From NCBI GenBank assembly GCA_003242685.1, contig QGVD01000004.1, forward strand, positions 33,326-97,325: 64,000 bases of DNA, written 5' to 3'. The first letter of the stretch is position 1. The number at the start of each line of letters is the position of its first letter. The notes under the pieces are model-generated. The model saw nothing but the letters and a program-made list of their open reading frames with translations. It had not been told where the DNA came from and made no database searches. The stretch comes from Pseudomonadota bacterium. GTDB taxonomy: Bacteria > Pseudomonadota > Gammaproteobacteria > Steroidobacterales > Steroidobacteraceae. The position numbers were made by a program, and so were the translations under genes. Shown piece after piece: positions 40,237 to 48,832 of this stretch.

Positions 40237-40716
40237 CTACACACCGCCGTTTCCGCTGGTGGCGCTGCCGGCCGCCGTGGGGCTCTCGAGCCAGAAGGTC
40301 ACCGGACCGTCGTTCACCAGCTCCACCTGCATGTCCGCGCCGAACTCGCCCGTCTCGACCTGCGGATGGGCGATGCGGGCGAGCGCCACGAGGTGCTCGA
40401 AGAGACGCCGGGCTTCCTCGGGCGGCGCGGCGGTGCTGAAGCCGGCCCGGGTGCCCTTGCGGGTATCGGCGGCGAGGGTGAACTGGGGAACGAGGAGCAG
40501 CCCGCCGCCGATGTCGCGGAGGCTCAGGTTCATGCGCCCCTCGGCGTCCGGGAAGATGCGGTAGGTGAGCATCCGCTCGAGGAGCCGCTCGGCCGACCGG
40601 GCATCGTCGCCGCGGCGAACGCCGACGAGTGCCAGGATCCCCCGCCCGATGGCGCCCACGACCCGGTCCCCGACCGTGACGCGCGCGCGACTGACTCTCT
40701 GGATGAGCGCGATCAA
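40237..40716 (-). CDS. dtd: D-aminoacyl-tRNA deacylase
   Basis: 159 residues. DTD hydrolyses D-aminoacyl-tRNA and glycyl-tRNA-Ala to protect translation. The two signature blocks are present: PQFTLAADTRKGTRAGFS (about 77-94) and NDGPVTFWLES (about 134-144). In the first block the common SQFTL is PQFTL; the change is in the base sequence itself. MIALIQRVSRARVTVGDRVV is the normal N-terminus. It lies upstream of tatABC on the same strand with a 121-base gap, so a separate promoter for tat is possible. Confidence 0.92.
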   Translation of the reverse strand: MIALIQRVSRARVTVGDRVVGAIGRGILALVGVRRGDDARSAERLLERMLTYRIFPDAEGRMNLSLRDIGGGLLLVPQFTLAADTRKGTRAGFSTAAPPEEARRLFEHLVALARIAHPQVETGEFGADMQVELVNDGPVTFWLESPTAAGSATSGNGGV

Positions 40717-40860
40717 TGTGCCGCCTCCTCAGAAGGGGTGCCCGGAAGCGGTCCGGGAAGCATGACGCCGTGCGCAAGTCACGGATTTCCGAGGTGGCAT
40801 TTGCCGAAGCGAGTCCTTAAGATGCGGGGCCGTTTTTGCATCGGTTCTGGAGAAACAATC

Positions 40861-41517
40861 ATGGGGTCTTGGGTGCGCTCGGGTGTTCTGGCTTCTGCTG
40901 TCGCATGTGCGGCGCTGGCCAGCGCCATCGCGTCGGCACAGGATGCGCCCGCGAAGGGTGATCCCGCGCGCGGCAAGGTCCTGAGCTACACCTGTCTCGG
41001 CTGCCACGGTATTCCCAACTACAAGAACGCGTTTCCGGTCTACAGTGTGCCGAAACTCGAGGGACAGCACCCCGAGTACCTCGTGACGGCGCTGCAGGCC
41101 TACAAGAGCGGTGAGCGCTCGCACTCCACGATGCACCTGCAGGCGAGCACGCTCTCCGACCAGGACATGGCCGACATCGCGGCGTTCTTCGCCCGTGAGC
41201 CGCTCCAGCCCACCGGCAACACCGGCGGCGGCAACGTGCCCGAGGCGGCGCAGACCTGTGTCGCCTGCCACGGCACGGACGGCGTCGGCATCACCCCGAT
41301 GTACCCGACGCTCTCGGGTCAGCACGCCGACTACCTCGTCCGCGCGCTGCTCGACTACAAGCGCGGCGGCCGCAAGAACCCGGTCATGGCCGGCTTCGCC
41401 GCGCCGCTCACGGACGCTCAGATCCGCGAGATCGCCGAGTACTACAGCCGCCAGCAGCCCGGCCTCGATACGCTCGAGTACAAAGAGGCCAACGCTTTCG
41501 CGGTCGCGAGCCGCTGA
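40861..41517 (+). CDS. Dihaem cytochrome c4/c553-type protein
   Basis: 218 residues: a signal peptide (about 1-26, ending ASAQDAP) and two homologous cytochrome c domains with CLGCH (about 45-49) and CVACH (about 133-137). Each domain has the downstream YLVTALQAYKSGER or YLVRALLDYKRGGR block and a possible methionine ligand (STMHLQA; PVMAGFA), as in cytochromes c4 that feed terminal oxidases in the periplasm. The ATG at 40861 gives the signal peptide. It is a single gene, ending 28 bases before the convergent S9 peptidase stop. Confidence 0.92.
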   Translation: MGSWVRSGVLASAVACAALASAIASAQDAPAKGDPARGKVLSYTCLGCHGIPNYKNAFPVYSVPKLEGQHPEYLVTALQAYKSGERSHSTMHLQASTLSDQDMADIAAFFAREPLQPTGNTGGGNVPEAAQTCVACHGTDGVGITPMYPTLSGQHADYLVRALLDYKRGGRKNPVMAGFAAPLTDAQIREIAEYYSRQQPGLDTLEYKEANAFAVASR

Positions 41518-41532
41518 ACCCCTTTCCTTACA

Positions 41533-41563
41533 CGCCTGGCGCGCGTCACTTGCGCGCCAGGCG
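41533..41563. terminator. Hairpin between the cytochrome c4 and S9 peptidase genes
   Basis: CGCCTGGCGCGC (41533-41544) and GCGCGCCAGGCG (41552-41563) form a perfect 12-base stem around a 7-base loop. It sits between the two convergent stop codons and includes the last codons of the peptidase gene. It could act as a two-way terminator, but there is no T-run. Confidence 0.5.
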
Positions 41564-43531
41564 CTCCAGGAACTGCGCCGTCACCTCGAGGTAGAAGTCG
41601 CGGTTCTGCTTCTTGCGGAACCCGTGGCCCTCGTCCTTCGCCGCGAGGTACCACACCTCGCCGCCGCTCGCGCGGATCTTCGCCACCATCTGCTCGGACT
41701 CCGAGGCCGGCACGCGCGGGTCGTTGAGACCCTGCACGACGAGGAGCGGCCTGCGGATGTGCGAGGCGTTCGTGAGCGGCGAGATCCGCGTGAGAAAGGC
41801 GCGCATCTTCGGGTCGCGCTCGTCACCGTACTCGGCGCGCCGCAGGTCGCGCCGGTACCCCGAGGTGTTCTCGAGGAAGGTGACGAAATTCGAGATGCCC
41901 ACGACGTCGATGCCGCCGCGCAGCCGGTCGCTGTACGCGACGAGTGACGCCAGCGTCATGTAGCCCCCGTACGAGCCGCCCATCACCACCACGCGCTCGC
42001 GGTCGAGATCGGGCTGCATGCCGATCCACACCAGCAGCGAGCCGATGTCCTTCACCGCGTCCTGGCGCAGCATGCCGTTGTCGAGGCGCAGGAAGGTCTT
42101 GCCGTAGCCGGAAGAGCCGCGCACGTTCGGCGCGACCACCGCGTAGCCCAGCTCGTTCACCAGGAACTGGATGAACGGCTCGAATCCCGGCCGGTACTGC
42201 GACTCAGGTCCACCGTGGATGTTGATCACCACCGGATGCGGACCCGGTGTGCGCGGACGGTAGACGAACGCGGAGATGAGCCGCTGGCGTCCGTTCACGC
42301 GATCCCAGGTCGGGTAGCGCACGAGCTCAGCCGGCACGAAGCTGCCGATGTCGACCGGGCCCGCTTCGCTGTTCGTCCAGCGCACGAGCTCGTTGCGCTC
42401 GATCTCGTAGACGTACACGTCGCGCGGAACCTGCGGTGATTCCACCGAAAGCGCCAGCCGGCGTCCCGTGCGGTCGAACTTGAGGTTCGTGATGAGACCC
42501 TGCGGCAGACCCGGCACGGCGAGCTCGCGCATCGCGACGTTGTCGAGCACCGTGAGGCGGCTGATGCCGTCCTCGTTCGCGACCCACGCGAGGTAGCGGC
42601 CGTCCACGCTCGCGTCGAACGCCTCGATGTCCCACGGGATGTGCGCCGTGATGTCGCGCGACTGGCCGGTGACCGTGTCGACGTAGCGAAGCTGCGCGAA
42701 CTCGCCCTTCTCGTCGGAGACGACGTACACGCCGCGGCCGTCGGGCGCGAAGCGCGCCGCGTGGATGCCGATCTTGCGGCCGCTCGTGTCGAGCGGCGTC
42801 AGCGAGCCGGTGGCGACGTCGGCGATGTGGAGGTAGCTCTCGTTGATCGAGACGTAGTTCTGTACCAGGAGCTTGCGGTCGTCGGGCGACCAGTCGAGCG
42901 GATACCAGGTGCCCTGCTGTCCGCCGACCATCAGGCGCGGCGCGATATCGCTCGTCACGTCGAAGAAGAAGATGTCGTAGCTCACCCCGTCACGCACGTT
43001 GCCGAAGAACGCGACACGCCGGCCGTCGTTCGACCAGACCGGCGAGCCGTATCGCGACTTGCCGTCGGTGAGCAGGCGCACGCTGCGGTCGGCGAAGCGG
43101 TAGTAGTGGATCTGCGCGTTCTCGTCGCCGCCGCGGTCCTTGAGGAACACGAAGCCGTCGGCCGCGCCGGTCTGCGGCGCCAGCGCGGTCGTGATGGGCT
43201 CGTCGTAGAACGTGAGCTGCTGACGCGCACCCATCGGCGCCGTGAGCCGGTGGATCTGCTCCGTGTTACCGAAGCGGGTGCTGATGAGCATGCTCCCGTC
43301 GGGCAGCCAGTCACGGAACGTGGCCTGGCGCGCGTGCAGATAGCGCTGCAGACGCTCCGCGAGCTGCGGATCGCGCTCCGGAATGTTCTCGAGGATCAGA
43401 TTGCCGCGCTCCTGACGCAGCACCGGCGGCGGAGAACCGGCGGACTGCGCAGCAGCCGGCAGCGCTGCGACGTACGTGAGCTGCAGAAGCACGAGGGCGC
43501 CGAGCGCCCGGATGTGAACTCGTTCTGGCAT
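41546..43531 (-). CDS. S9-family peptidase (prolyl oligopeptidase / acylaminoacyl type), exported
   Basis: 661 residues. A signal peptide lies at about 9-29 (LGALVLLQLTYVAALPAAAQ). The N-terminal two thirds form a beta-propeller with repeats such as DYSP-like WSPDDRKLL and FGNVRDGVSYDIFFFD. The C-terminal alpha/beta hydrolase domain has the full triad: Ser520 in GGSYGGYM, Asp604 in GLNDPRVP and His636 in DEGHGF. The ATG at 43531 is used because it gives the signal peptide; a longer frame upstream would overlap the divergent MBL gene. Such enzymes cut short peptides outside the cytoplasm, in line with the peptide-use genes at 35-38 kb. Confidence 0.9.
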   Translation of the reverse strand: MPERVHIRALGALVLLQLTYVAALPAAAQSAGSPPPVLRQERGNLILENIPERDPQLAERLQRYLHARQATFRDWLPDGSMLISTRFGNTEQIHRLTAPMGARQQLTFYDEPITTALAPQTGAADGFVFLKDRGGDENAQIHYYRFADRSVRLLTDGKSRYGSPVWSNDGRRVAFFGNVRDGVSYDIFFFDVTSDIAPRLMVGGQQGTWYPLDWSPDDRKLLVQNYVSINESYLHIADVATGSLTPLDTSGRKIGIHAARFAPDGRGVYVVSDEKGEFAQLRYVDTVTGQSRDITAHIPWDIEAFDASVDGRYLAWVANEDGISRLTVLDNVAMRELAVPGLPQGLITNLKFDRTGRRLALSVESPQVPRDVYVYEIERNELVRWTNSEAGPVDIGSFVPAELVRYPTWDRVNGRQRLISAFVYRPRTPGPHPVVINIHGGPESQYRPGFEPFIQFLVNELGYAVVAPNVRGSSGYGKTFLRLDNGMLRQDAVKDIGSLLVWIGMQPDLDRERVVVMGGSYGGYMTLASLVAYSDRLRGGIDVVGISNFVTFLENTSGYRRDLRRAEYGDERDPKMRAFLTRISPLTNASHIRRPLLVVQGLNDPRVPASESEQMVAKIRASGGEVWYLAAKDEGHGFRKKQNRDFYLEVTAQFLERLARK

Positions 43532-43622
43532 GCCGGAAGGATCGAAAGCGAGTTGCGCTTTTGCTATGGTGCCCGAAACCGCGAGCCCCGCGGAAGCGAC
43601 CGGGGCATAAGCCTCTGATCCC

Positions 43623-44582
43623 ATGGAACCCCGCCTCACCCGTTACTCACACGGCATCACGGCGATCGACACGGAATACGTGCGTCCGGGACTGGCCGCG
43701 GCCCACGTGATCGTGCAGTCAGGGCGCGCCGCCTTCGTCGACAGCGGCACGAACGCCTCCGTCCCGTTGCTCCTGAAAGCGCTCGACATCCTGGGCGTCG
43801 GCCGGGAGGCGGTCGACTACGTATGCCTGACGCACGTGCACCTCGACCACGCCGGCGGGGCCGGGCAGCTCATGCAGGCGCTCCCGAACGCCCGTGCGGT
43901 GCTGCATCCGCGCGGTGCGCCGCACATGATCGACCCGGCGAAGCTCATCGCCGGCTCCATCGCCGTCTACGGCGAGGATCGCTTCCGGCAGCTCTACGGT
44001 GAGATCGTGCCCATCGCGCCTGAGCGCGTGATCAGCGTGGAGGACGGCACGAAGCTCGGCCTCGCCGGCCGCGAGCTCGAGTTCGTTCACACGCCCGGAC
44101 ACGCGCTGCATCACTACGCGATCGTGGATCGCGCATCGCGCGGCATCTTCACCGGCGATACCTTCGGGCTCTCCTATCGCGATCTCGATACGGAGCGGGG
44201 CCCGTTCATCGTTCCGACGACCACACCGCCGCAGTTCGATCCCGATCAGCTCCTCGACTCCATCGATCGTCTCCTCGCGTACCGGCCGGAGGCTATGTAT
44301 CTGACGCATTTCGGGCGTGTCGCGGACGTGCCGCGGCTCGCCGAAGAGCTGCGATCGCAGATCCGCGAGTTCGCGCGCATCGCCGAGCGGCATGCGCAGG
44401 CTCCGGATCGCCATGCGGCCATTCGCGCCGACATGCGGCGGCTGTGGCTCGACCGGCTCCGCGCGCACGGCTCGCGCCTTCCCGAGAGCACCATCGACGA
44501 GCTTCTCGGTCAGGACCTCGATCTCAACACCCAGGGCCTCGTGGCCTGGCTGGACCGGAAGGCGGCGAAGGCCGCGCGCTGA
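43623..44582 (+). CDS. MBL-fold metallo-hydrolase
   Basis: 319 residues of the metallo-beta-lactamase fold. The metal motif is HVHLDHAGG (His71, His73, Asp75, His76), with further ligands in HTPGHALHH and FTGDTFG. The helical C-terminal part (about 215-319) is that of glyoxalase-II-like or lactonase-like proteins. Substrate unknown. It is divergent from the S9 peptidase with 91 bases between, and 36 bases upstream of the reductase gene. Confidence 0.88.
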   Translation: MEPRLTRYSHGITAIDTEYVRPGLAAAHVIVQSGRAAFVDSGTNASVPLLLKALDILGVGREAVDYVCLTHVHLDHAGGAGQLMQALPNARAVLHPRGAPHMIDPAKLIAGSIAVYGEDRFRQLYGEIVPIAPERVISVEDGTKLGLAGRELEFVHTPGHALHHYAIVDRASRGIFTGDTFGLSYRDLDTERGPFIVPTTTPPQFDPDQLLDSIDRLLAYRPEAMYLTHFGRVADVPRLAEELRSQIREFARIAERHAQAPDRHAAIRADMRRLWLDRLRAHGSRLPESTIDELLGQDLDLNTQGLVAWLDRKAAKAAR

Positions 44583-44618
44583 AGATCCCGGCCGGCGGCG
44601 AGGCAGGAGCGGCAAGCC

Positions 44619-45608
44619 ATGGAGCCCTTCAAGGCGTACCGCATTCACGAGGAGAACGGCCGCGTCGTCGCCCGCTTCGAGAAGCTCGGGCTCGATGACC
44701 TCACGCCTGGCGAGGTCGTCGTGCGCGTGCAGTTCTCCGACGTCAACTACAAGGACGCGCTCGCGGCCACGGGTGCCGGAAAGATCCTGCGCCGCTTTCC
44801 GCTCGTCGGCGGCATCGATCTCGCGGGCGTCGTCGAGACGTCCGAAGATGCGCGTTTCTCGCCGGGCGACCCCGTGCTCGTCGTGGGCTGCGGACTCTCC
44901 GAGACCTGCGACGGCGGATACGCCGAGTATGCGCGGGTGAGCGCGGATTCTCTCGAGCCGATTCCCGCAGGTCTCGATGCGTTCACGTCGATGGCGATCG
45001 GAACGGCCGGTTTCACCGCAGCGCTCGCCATCCACCGCATGGAGCACAACGGTCAGACGCCGGCGGCAGGACCGATCGTGGTCACCGGCGCAACGGGCGG
45101 CGTGGGCAGTCTCGCGATCGACATGCTCGCCGGGCGCGGCTACGAGGTGATCGCCGTGAGCGGCAAACCTCAGGCGCGCGAATACCTCACGGCGCTCGGT
45201 GCGAAGCAGGTGCTGGCACGGCAGGAGATCGACTACGGCTCACGGCCGCTCGAGAAAGCACGATTCGCCGGTGCGATCGACAGCGTGGGCGGCCGCACGC
45301 TCGCGTGGCTCACCCGCACCACGAGCTACGGCGGCAACATCGCGAGTGTCGGGCTCGCGGGCGGTGCGGAGCTCGAGACGACAGTGATGCCGTTCATCCT
45401 GCGCGGGGTGAATCTGCTCGGCATCAACTCGACGTACGTCCCGCGCGAGGTGCGCCACACGGTGTGGCAGCGGCTCGCGAGCGATCTGAAGCCCCGGCAT
45501 CTCGATCGCATCGTCGCGCGCACCATCGACTTCGATGCGCTGCCCGACGCCTTCGCTCCGCTCCTGCGCGGCGAGGCGCTCGGCCGCACCGTCGTCCGCA
45601 TCGGCTAG
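44619..45608 (+). CDS. acuI: YhdH/AcuI-family NADPH-dependent acrylyl-CoA reductase
   Basis: 329 residues of the zinc-free medium-chain dehydrogenase family YhdH/YhfP, whose best studied members are AcuI enzymes reducing acrylyl-CoA to propionyl-CoA. FSDVNYKDALAATGAGKILR and FPLVGGIDLAGVVE (about 35-72) are signature blocks, and IVVTGATGGVGSLAIDML (about 150-167) binds NADPH. Propionyl-CoA produced here would be used by the prpBCD genes 1.1 kb away. Members can also act on other quinones or enoyl compounds, so the symbol is tentative. Confidence 0.82.
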   Translation: MEPFKAYRIHEENGRVVARFEKLGLDDLTPGEVVVRVQFSDVNYKDALAATGAGKILRRFPLVGGIDLAGVVETSEDARFSPGDPVLVVGCGLSETCDGGYAEYARVSADSLEPIPAGLDAFTSMAIGTAGFTAALAIHRMEHNGQTPAAGPIVVTGATGGVGSLAIDMLAGRGYEVIAVSGKPQAREYLTALGAKQVLARQEIDYGSRPLEKARFAGAIDSVGGRTLAWLTRTTSYGGNIASVGLAGGAELETTVMPFILRGVNLLGINSTYVPREVRHTVWQRLASDLKPRHLDRIVARTIDFDALPDAFAPLLRGEALGRTVVRIG

Positions 45609-45662
45609 CGAACGCACCGCCTCGCCCGCGCCGCGCGGCGTCATCGAATCAGGGTTCTTCAA

Positions 45663-46553
45663 TCAGGCGGCGGGGCTCGCGAGACTCGGCTCTTCGAGGA
45701 TGCCGACCCGGCGCTCGGCGGAGCGCAGCGTGTTGTGCAGGAGCATGGTGACGGTCATCGGGCCGACGCCGCCGGGCACCGGCGTGATGAGCGAGGCCTT
45801 CTGGCGCACGCCTTCGAAATCCACGTCACCGACGATGCGTCCGTCGGGCAGACGGTTGATGCCGACGTCGATGACGACCGCACCGGTGCGGACCATCTGC
45901 GGGACGATGAGATTCGGCACGCCCGCGGCCACCACGAGGATGTCCGCGAGGATGGTGAACTGCGCGAGGTCGCGCGTGAGCTTGTGACAGATGCAGACGG
46001 TGGCGTCCCGCTGCATCAGCATCAGCGCCATCGGCTTGCCGACGATGTTGCTCGCGCCGACGACCACGACGTTCTTGCCCGCGACCTCGACGCGCTCGTG
46101 CTCGAGGAGCTTCTGCACGCCGTACGGTGTGCACGGCGGGAAGATGGTCGAACCGGTGATGAGGCCGCCGACGTTGTAGAGATGGAACCCGTCGACGTCC
46201 TTGTCCACCGCGATGCGCTCGAGCACGCGCCGCATGGTGATGTGCGGCGGCAGCGGAAGCTGCACCAGGATGCCGTGCGTGCTGGGATCGGCATTGAGGC
46301 GATCCACTTCTCCGAGCAGGCGCGCCTCCGAGATGTCGTTCGGGAGCCTCACGAGCTCGGAGCGGATGCCGACCTCTCCGCATGCGCGGATCTTGTTCCG
46401 CACGTAGAGCTCCGAGGCCGGGTTGTCTCCGACGAGAATGACGGCGAGGCCCGGCGTCACTCCATGTTTCTTTTCGAGGGCTTCCACTCGAGCGCGGTAC
46501 TGGGCGCGCAATGCCTGGGCGACGGCGCGGCCGTCGATGATTCGAGCCGGCAA
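45663..46553 (-). CDS. folD: Bifunctional methylenetetrahydrofolate dehydrogenase/cyclohydrolase
   Basis: 296 residues. FolD interconverts 5,10-methylene- and 10-formyl-tetrahydrofolate in the cytosol. SELYVRNKIRACGEVGI (with the catalytic Lys), GILVQLPLPPHI, PCTPYGVQKLLE and VVVVGASNIVGKPMALML are all intact, and the protein ends in the usual TPVPGGVGPMTVTMLLHNT. The start is a TTG at 46553: it has GGAG seven bases upstream and gives the normal N-terminus LPARIIDGRAVAQ; no ATG fits. The gene is divergent from prpB. Confidence 0.93.
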   Translation of the reverse strand: MPARIIDGRAVAQALRAQYRARVEALEKKHGVTPGLAVILVGDNPASELYVRNKIRACGEVGIRSELVRLPNDISEARLLGEVDRLNADPSTHGILVQLPLPPHITMRRVLERIAVDKDVDGFHLYNVGGLITGSTIFPPCTPYGVQKLLEHERVEVAGKNVVVVGASNIVGKPMALMLMQRDATVCICHKLTRDLAQFTILADILVVAAGVPNLIVPQMVRTGAVVIDVGINRLPDGRIVGDVDFEGVRQKASLITPVPGGVGPMTVTMLLHNTLRSAERRVGILEEPSLASPAA

Positions 46554-46756
46554 GACAGTTCTCCTGCGGGAAGTTCCTGGAATGACACAAAGTGTACGCG
46601 CAGCGCGGCACAAAAGCGCCAACGCGGCGCACGGTTCGCGCAGCGGCGCACGGCCCGGCCCCCCTTGCCACAGAATGGGGCATGCACCATTGGCGGCCTG
46701 TCCGCACGGGTGAGGGCCGTTTAGAATGCTCGCCCTTCCGCTACGGGGCGCTCACC

Positions 46757-47647
46757 ATGTCCGTGACCTCATCGGCCGGCGCCCGTCTGCGAGCGGCCGT
46801 GGACGCCGAGCGGCCCCTGCAGATCGTCGGCACCGTCAACGCCTACTGTGCGCTGCTCGCCCGTGAGGCGGGTTTCCGGGCGATCTACCTCTCGGGTGCC
46901 GGGGTCGCCAATGCCTCCTTCGGCCTGCCCGACCTCGCCATCACCACGCTCCCGGACGTGTGCGAGGACGTGCGGCGGATCACGGGCGCGACCGACCTGC
47001 CGCTGCTCGTCGATGCCGACACCGGCTTCGGCAGCGCATTCAACATAGCGCGCACCTGCCGCGACCTGATCCGCGCCGGGGCCGCGGGAATGCACCTCGA
47101 GGACCAGGTGCAGGCCAAGCGCTGCGGGCACCGGCCCGGCAAGGCGCTCGTCTCGCGCGAGGAGATGGTCGACCGCATCAAGGCAGCGGTGGACGCGCGC
47201 ACCGACGAGCACTTCGTCGTCATGGCGCGCACGGACGCGCACGCGGTCGAAGGCCTCGAAGCCGCGCTCGAGCGCGCGGCGGCCTACGTCGAGGCCGGGG
47301 CGGACATGATCTTCGCGGAGGCTCTCACGAGCCTCGAGGAATATCGCCGCTTCACCGGGAGCCTCGGGGTGCCCGTGCTGGCCAACATCACCGAGTTCGG
47401 CAGGACGCCGCTCTTCACCGTGGCCGAGCTCGCTTCCGCAGGCGTGCGTCTGGTGCTGTATCCGCTTTCCGCGTTCCGCGCGATGAGCCGGGCCGCGCTC
47501 GACGTCTTCGAGACCATCCGCCGCGAGGGCACACAGAAGAGCGTCCTGGACCGGATGCAGACTCGTGCGGAGCTCTACCGTGTGCTCGGCTATCACGAGT
47601 ACGAGCGCAAGCTCGACGAGCTCTTCGGCAAGAATCAGGAATCCTGA
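46757..47647 (+). CDS. prpB: 2-methylisocitrate lyase
   Basis: 296 residues of the isocitrate lyase family. It splits 2-methylisocitrate to pyruvate and succinate in the methylcitrate cycle. The active-site motif KRCGH is at 121-125 (Cys123), and LVDADTGFG (about 84-92) and MHLEDQVQAKRCGH precede it. The ATG at 46757 follows a TAGAAT hexamer at 46722-46727 that may be its -10. First of prpBCD, with gaps of 10 and 11 bases; no prpR regulator gene is seen in this region. Confidence 0.94.
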   Translation: MSVTSSAGARLRAAVDAERPLQIVGTVNAYCALLAREAGFRAIYLSGAGVANASFGLPDLAITTLPDVCEDVRRITGATDLPLLVDADTGFGSAFNIARTCRDLIRAGAAGMHLEDQVQAKRCGHRPGKALVSREEMVDRIKAAVDARTDEHFVVMARTDAHAVEGLEAALERAAAYVEAGADMIFAEALTSLEEYRRFTGSLGVPVLANITEFGRTPLFTVAELASAGVRLVLYPLSAFRAMSRAALDVFETIRREGTQKSVLDRMQTRAELYRVLGYHEYERKLDELFGKNQES

Positions 47648-47657
47648 ATTTCAGCTC

Positions 47658-48821
47658 ATGAACAAGACCGCAGCTCCCGATACCGAAACCGCAGCCAGGC
47701 CCAAGAAATCCGTCGCCCTGTCGGGTGTGCCCGCGGGCAACACCGCCCTGTGCACCGTCGGGCGCACGGGCAACGACCTGCACTATCGCGGATACGACAT
47801 TCTCGAAGTCGCCGAGGCCGCGGAGTTCGAAGAGATCGCGTATCTCCTCATTCACGGCCATCTGCCCAACCGCTCGGAGCTCACCGCGTACAAGAGCCGT
47901 CTCAAGGCCATGCGCTCGCTGCCGGGCGTGGTGCGCAACGTGCTCGAGCAGCTTCCCGCGGCCGCGCATCCGATGGACGTGCTGCGCACCGGTGTTTCGG
48001 CTCTCGGATGTACGCTGCCCGAGAGCGAGAGCCGCTCGGCCGCCGGTGCGCGTGAGATCGCCGACCGGCTGGTCGCCTCGCTCCCCTCGATGCTCGCGTA
48101 CTGGTATCACTGGTCGCACAGCGGGCATCGCGTGCACGTCGAGACGGAGGACGAATCCGTCGGCGGACACTTCCTGCACCTGCTGCATCGCCGGCCGCCG
48201 CCCGAGAACTGGGTGCGCGCGATGCACACGTCGCTCATCCTCTACGCCGAGCACGAGTTCAACGCATCCACCTTCACGGCGCGCGTGATCGCGGGCACGG
48301 GTTCGGACATCTACTCGTGCATCAGCGGGGCGATCGGTGCGCTGCGCGGTCCGAAGCACGGCGGCGCGAACGAGGTCGCGCTCGAGATCCAGCAGCGCTA
48401 CGAAACGCCGGAGGAAGCCGAGAAGGACATCCGCGAGCGGCTCGCCCGCAAGGAAGTGATCATCGGCTTCGGGCATCCGGTGTACACCGTTTCGGATCCG
48501 CGCCACCAGGTCATCAAGGAAGTCGCGCGGCAGCTTTGCCGCGACGCCGGTGACATGAAGCTCTTCACCATCGCCGAGCGGATCGAGCAGGTGATGTGGG
48601 AGCAGAAGAAGATGTTCCCGAACCTCGACTGGTTCAGCGCGGTGAGCTACCACATGATGGGCATTCCCACGCCGATGTTCACGCCGCTCTTCGTCATGGC
48701 GCGCGTGACGGGCTGGGCCGCACACGTCATCGAGCAGCGCGCCGACGGCAAGATCATCCGTCCGAGCGCGAACTACGTCGGCCCCGAGCCGCGCAAGTTC
48801 GTCCCCATCGATCAGCGCTGA
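47658..48821 (+). CDS. prpC: 2-methylcitrate synthase
   Basis: 387 residues of the citrate synthase family. The catalytic histidines lie in GALRGPKHGGANE and GFGHPVYTVSDPRH, and the aspartate in the C-terminal half. The sequence is closest to PrpC in the opening VALSGVPAGNTALCTVGRTG and in the gene order. It condenses propionyl-CoA with oxaloacetate. Starts 10 bases after prpB. Confidence 0.94.
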   Translation: MNKTAAPDTETAARPKKSVALSGVPAGNTALCTVGRTGNDLHYRGYDILEVAEAAEFEEIAYLLIHGHLPNRSELTAYKSRLKAMRSLPGVVRNVLEQLPAAAHPMDVLRTGVSALGCTLPESESRSAAGAREIADRLVASLPSMLAYWYHWSHSGHRVHVETEDESVGGHFLHLLHRRPPPENWVRAMHTSLILYAEHEFNASTFTARVIAGTGSDIYSCISGAIGALRGPKHGGANEVALEIQQRYETPEEAEKDIRERLARKEVIIGFGHPVYTVSDPRHQVIKEVARQLCRDAGDMKLFTIAERIEQVMWEQKKMFPNLDWFSAVSYHMMGIPTPMFTPLFVMARVTGWAAHVIEQRADGKIIRPSANYVGPEPRKFVPIDQR

Positions 48822-48832
48822 AGTCACACGTC

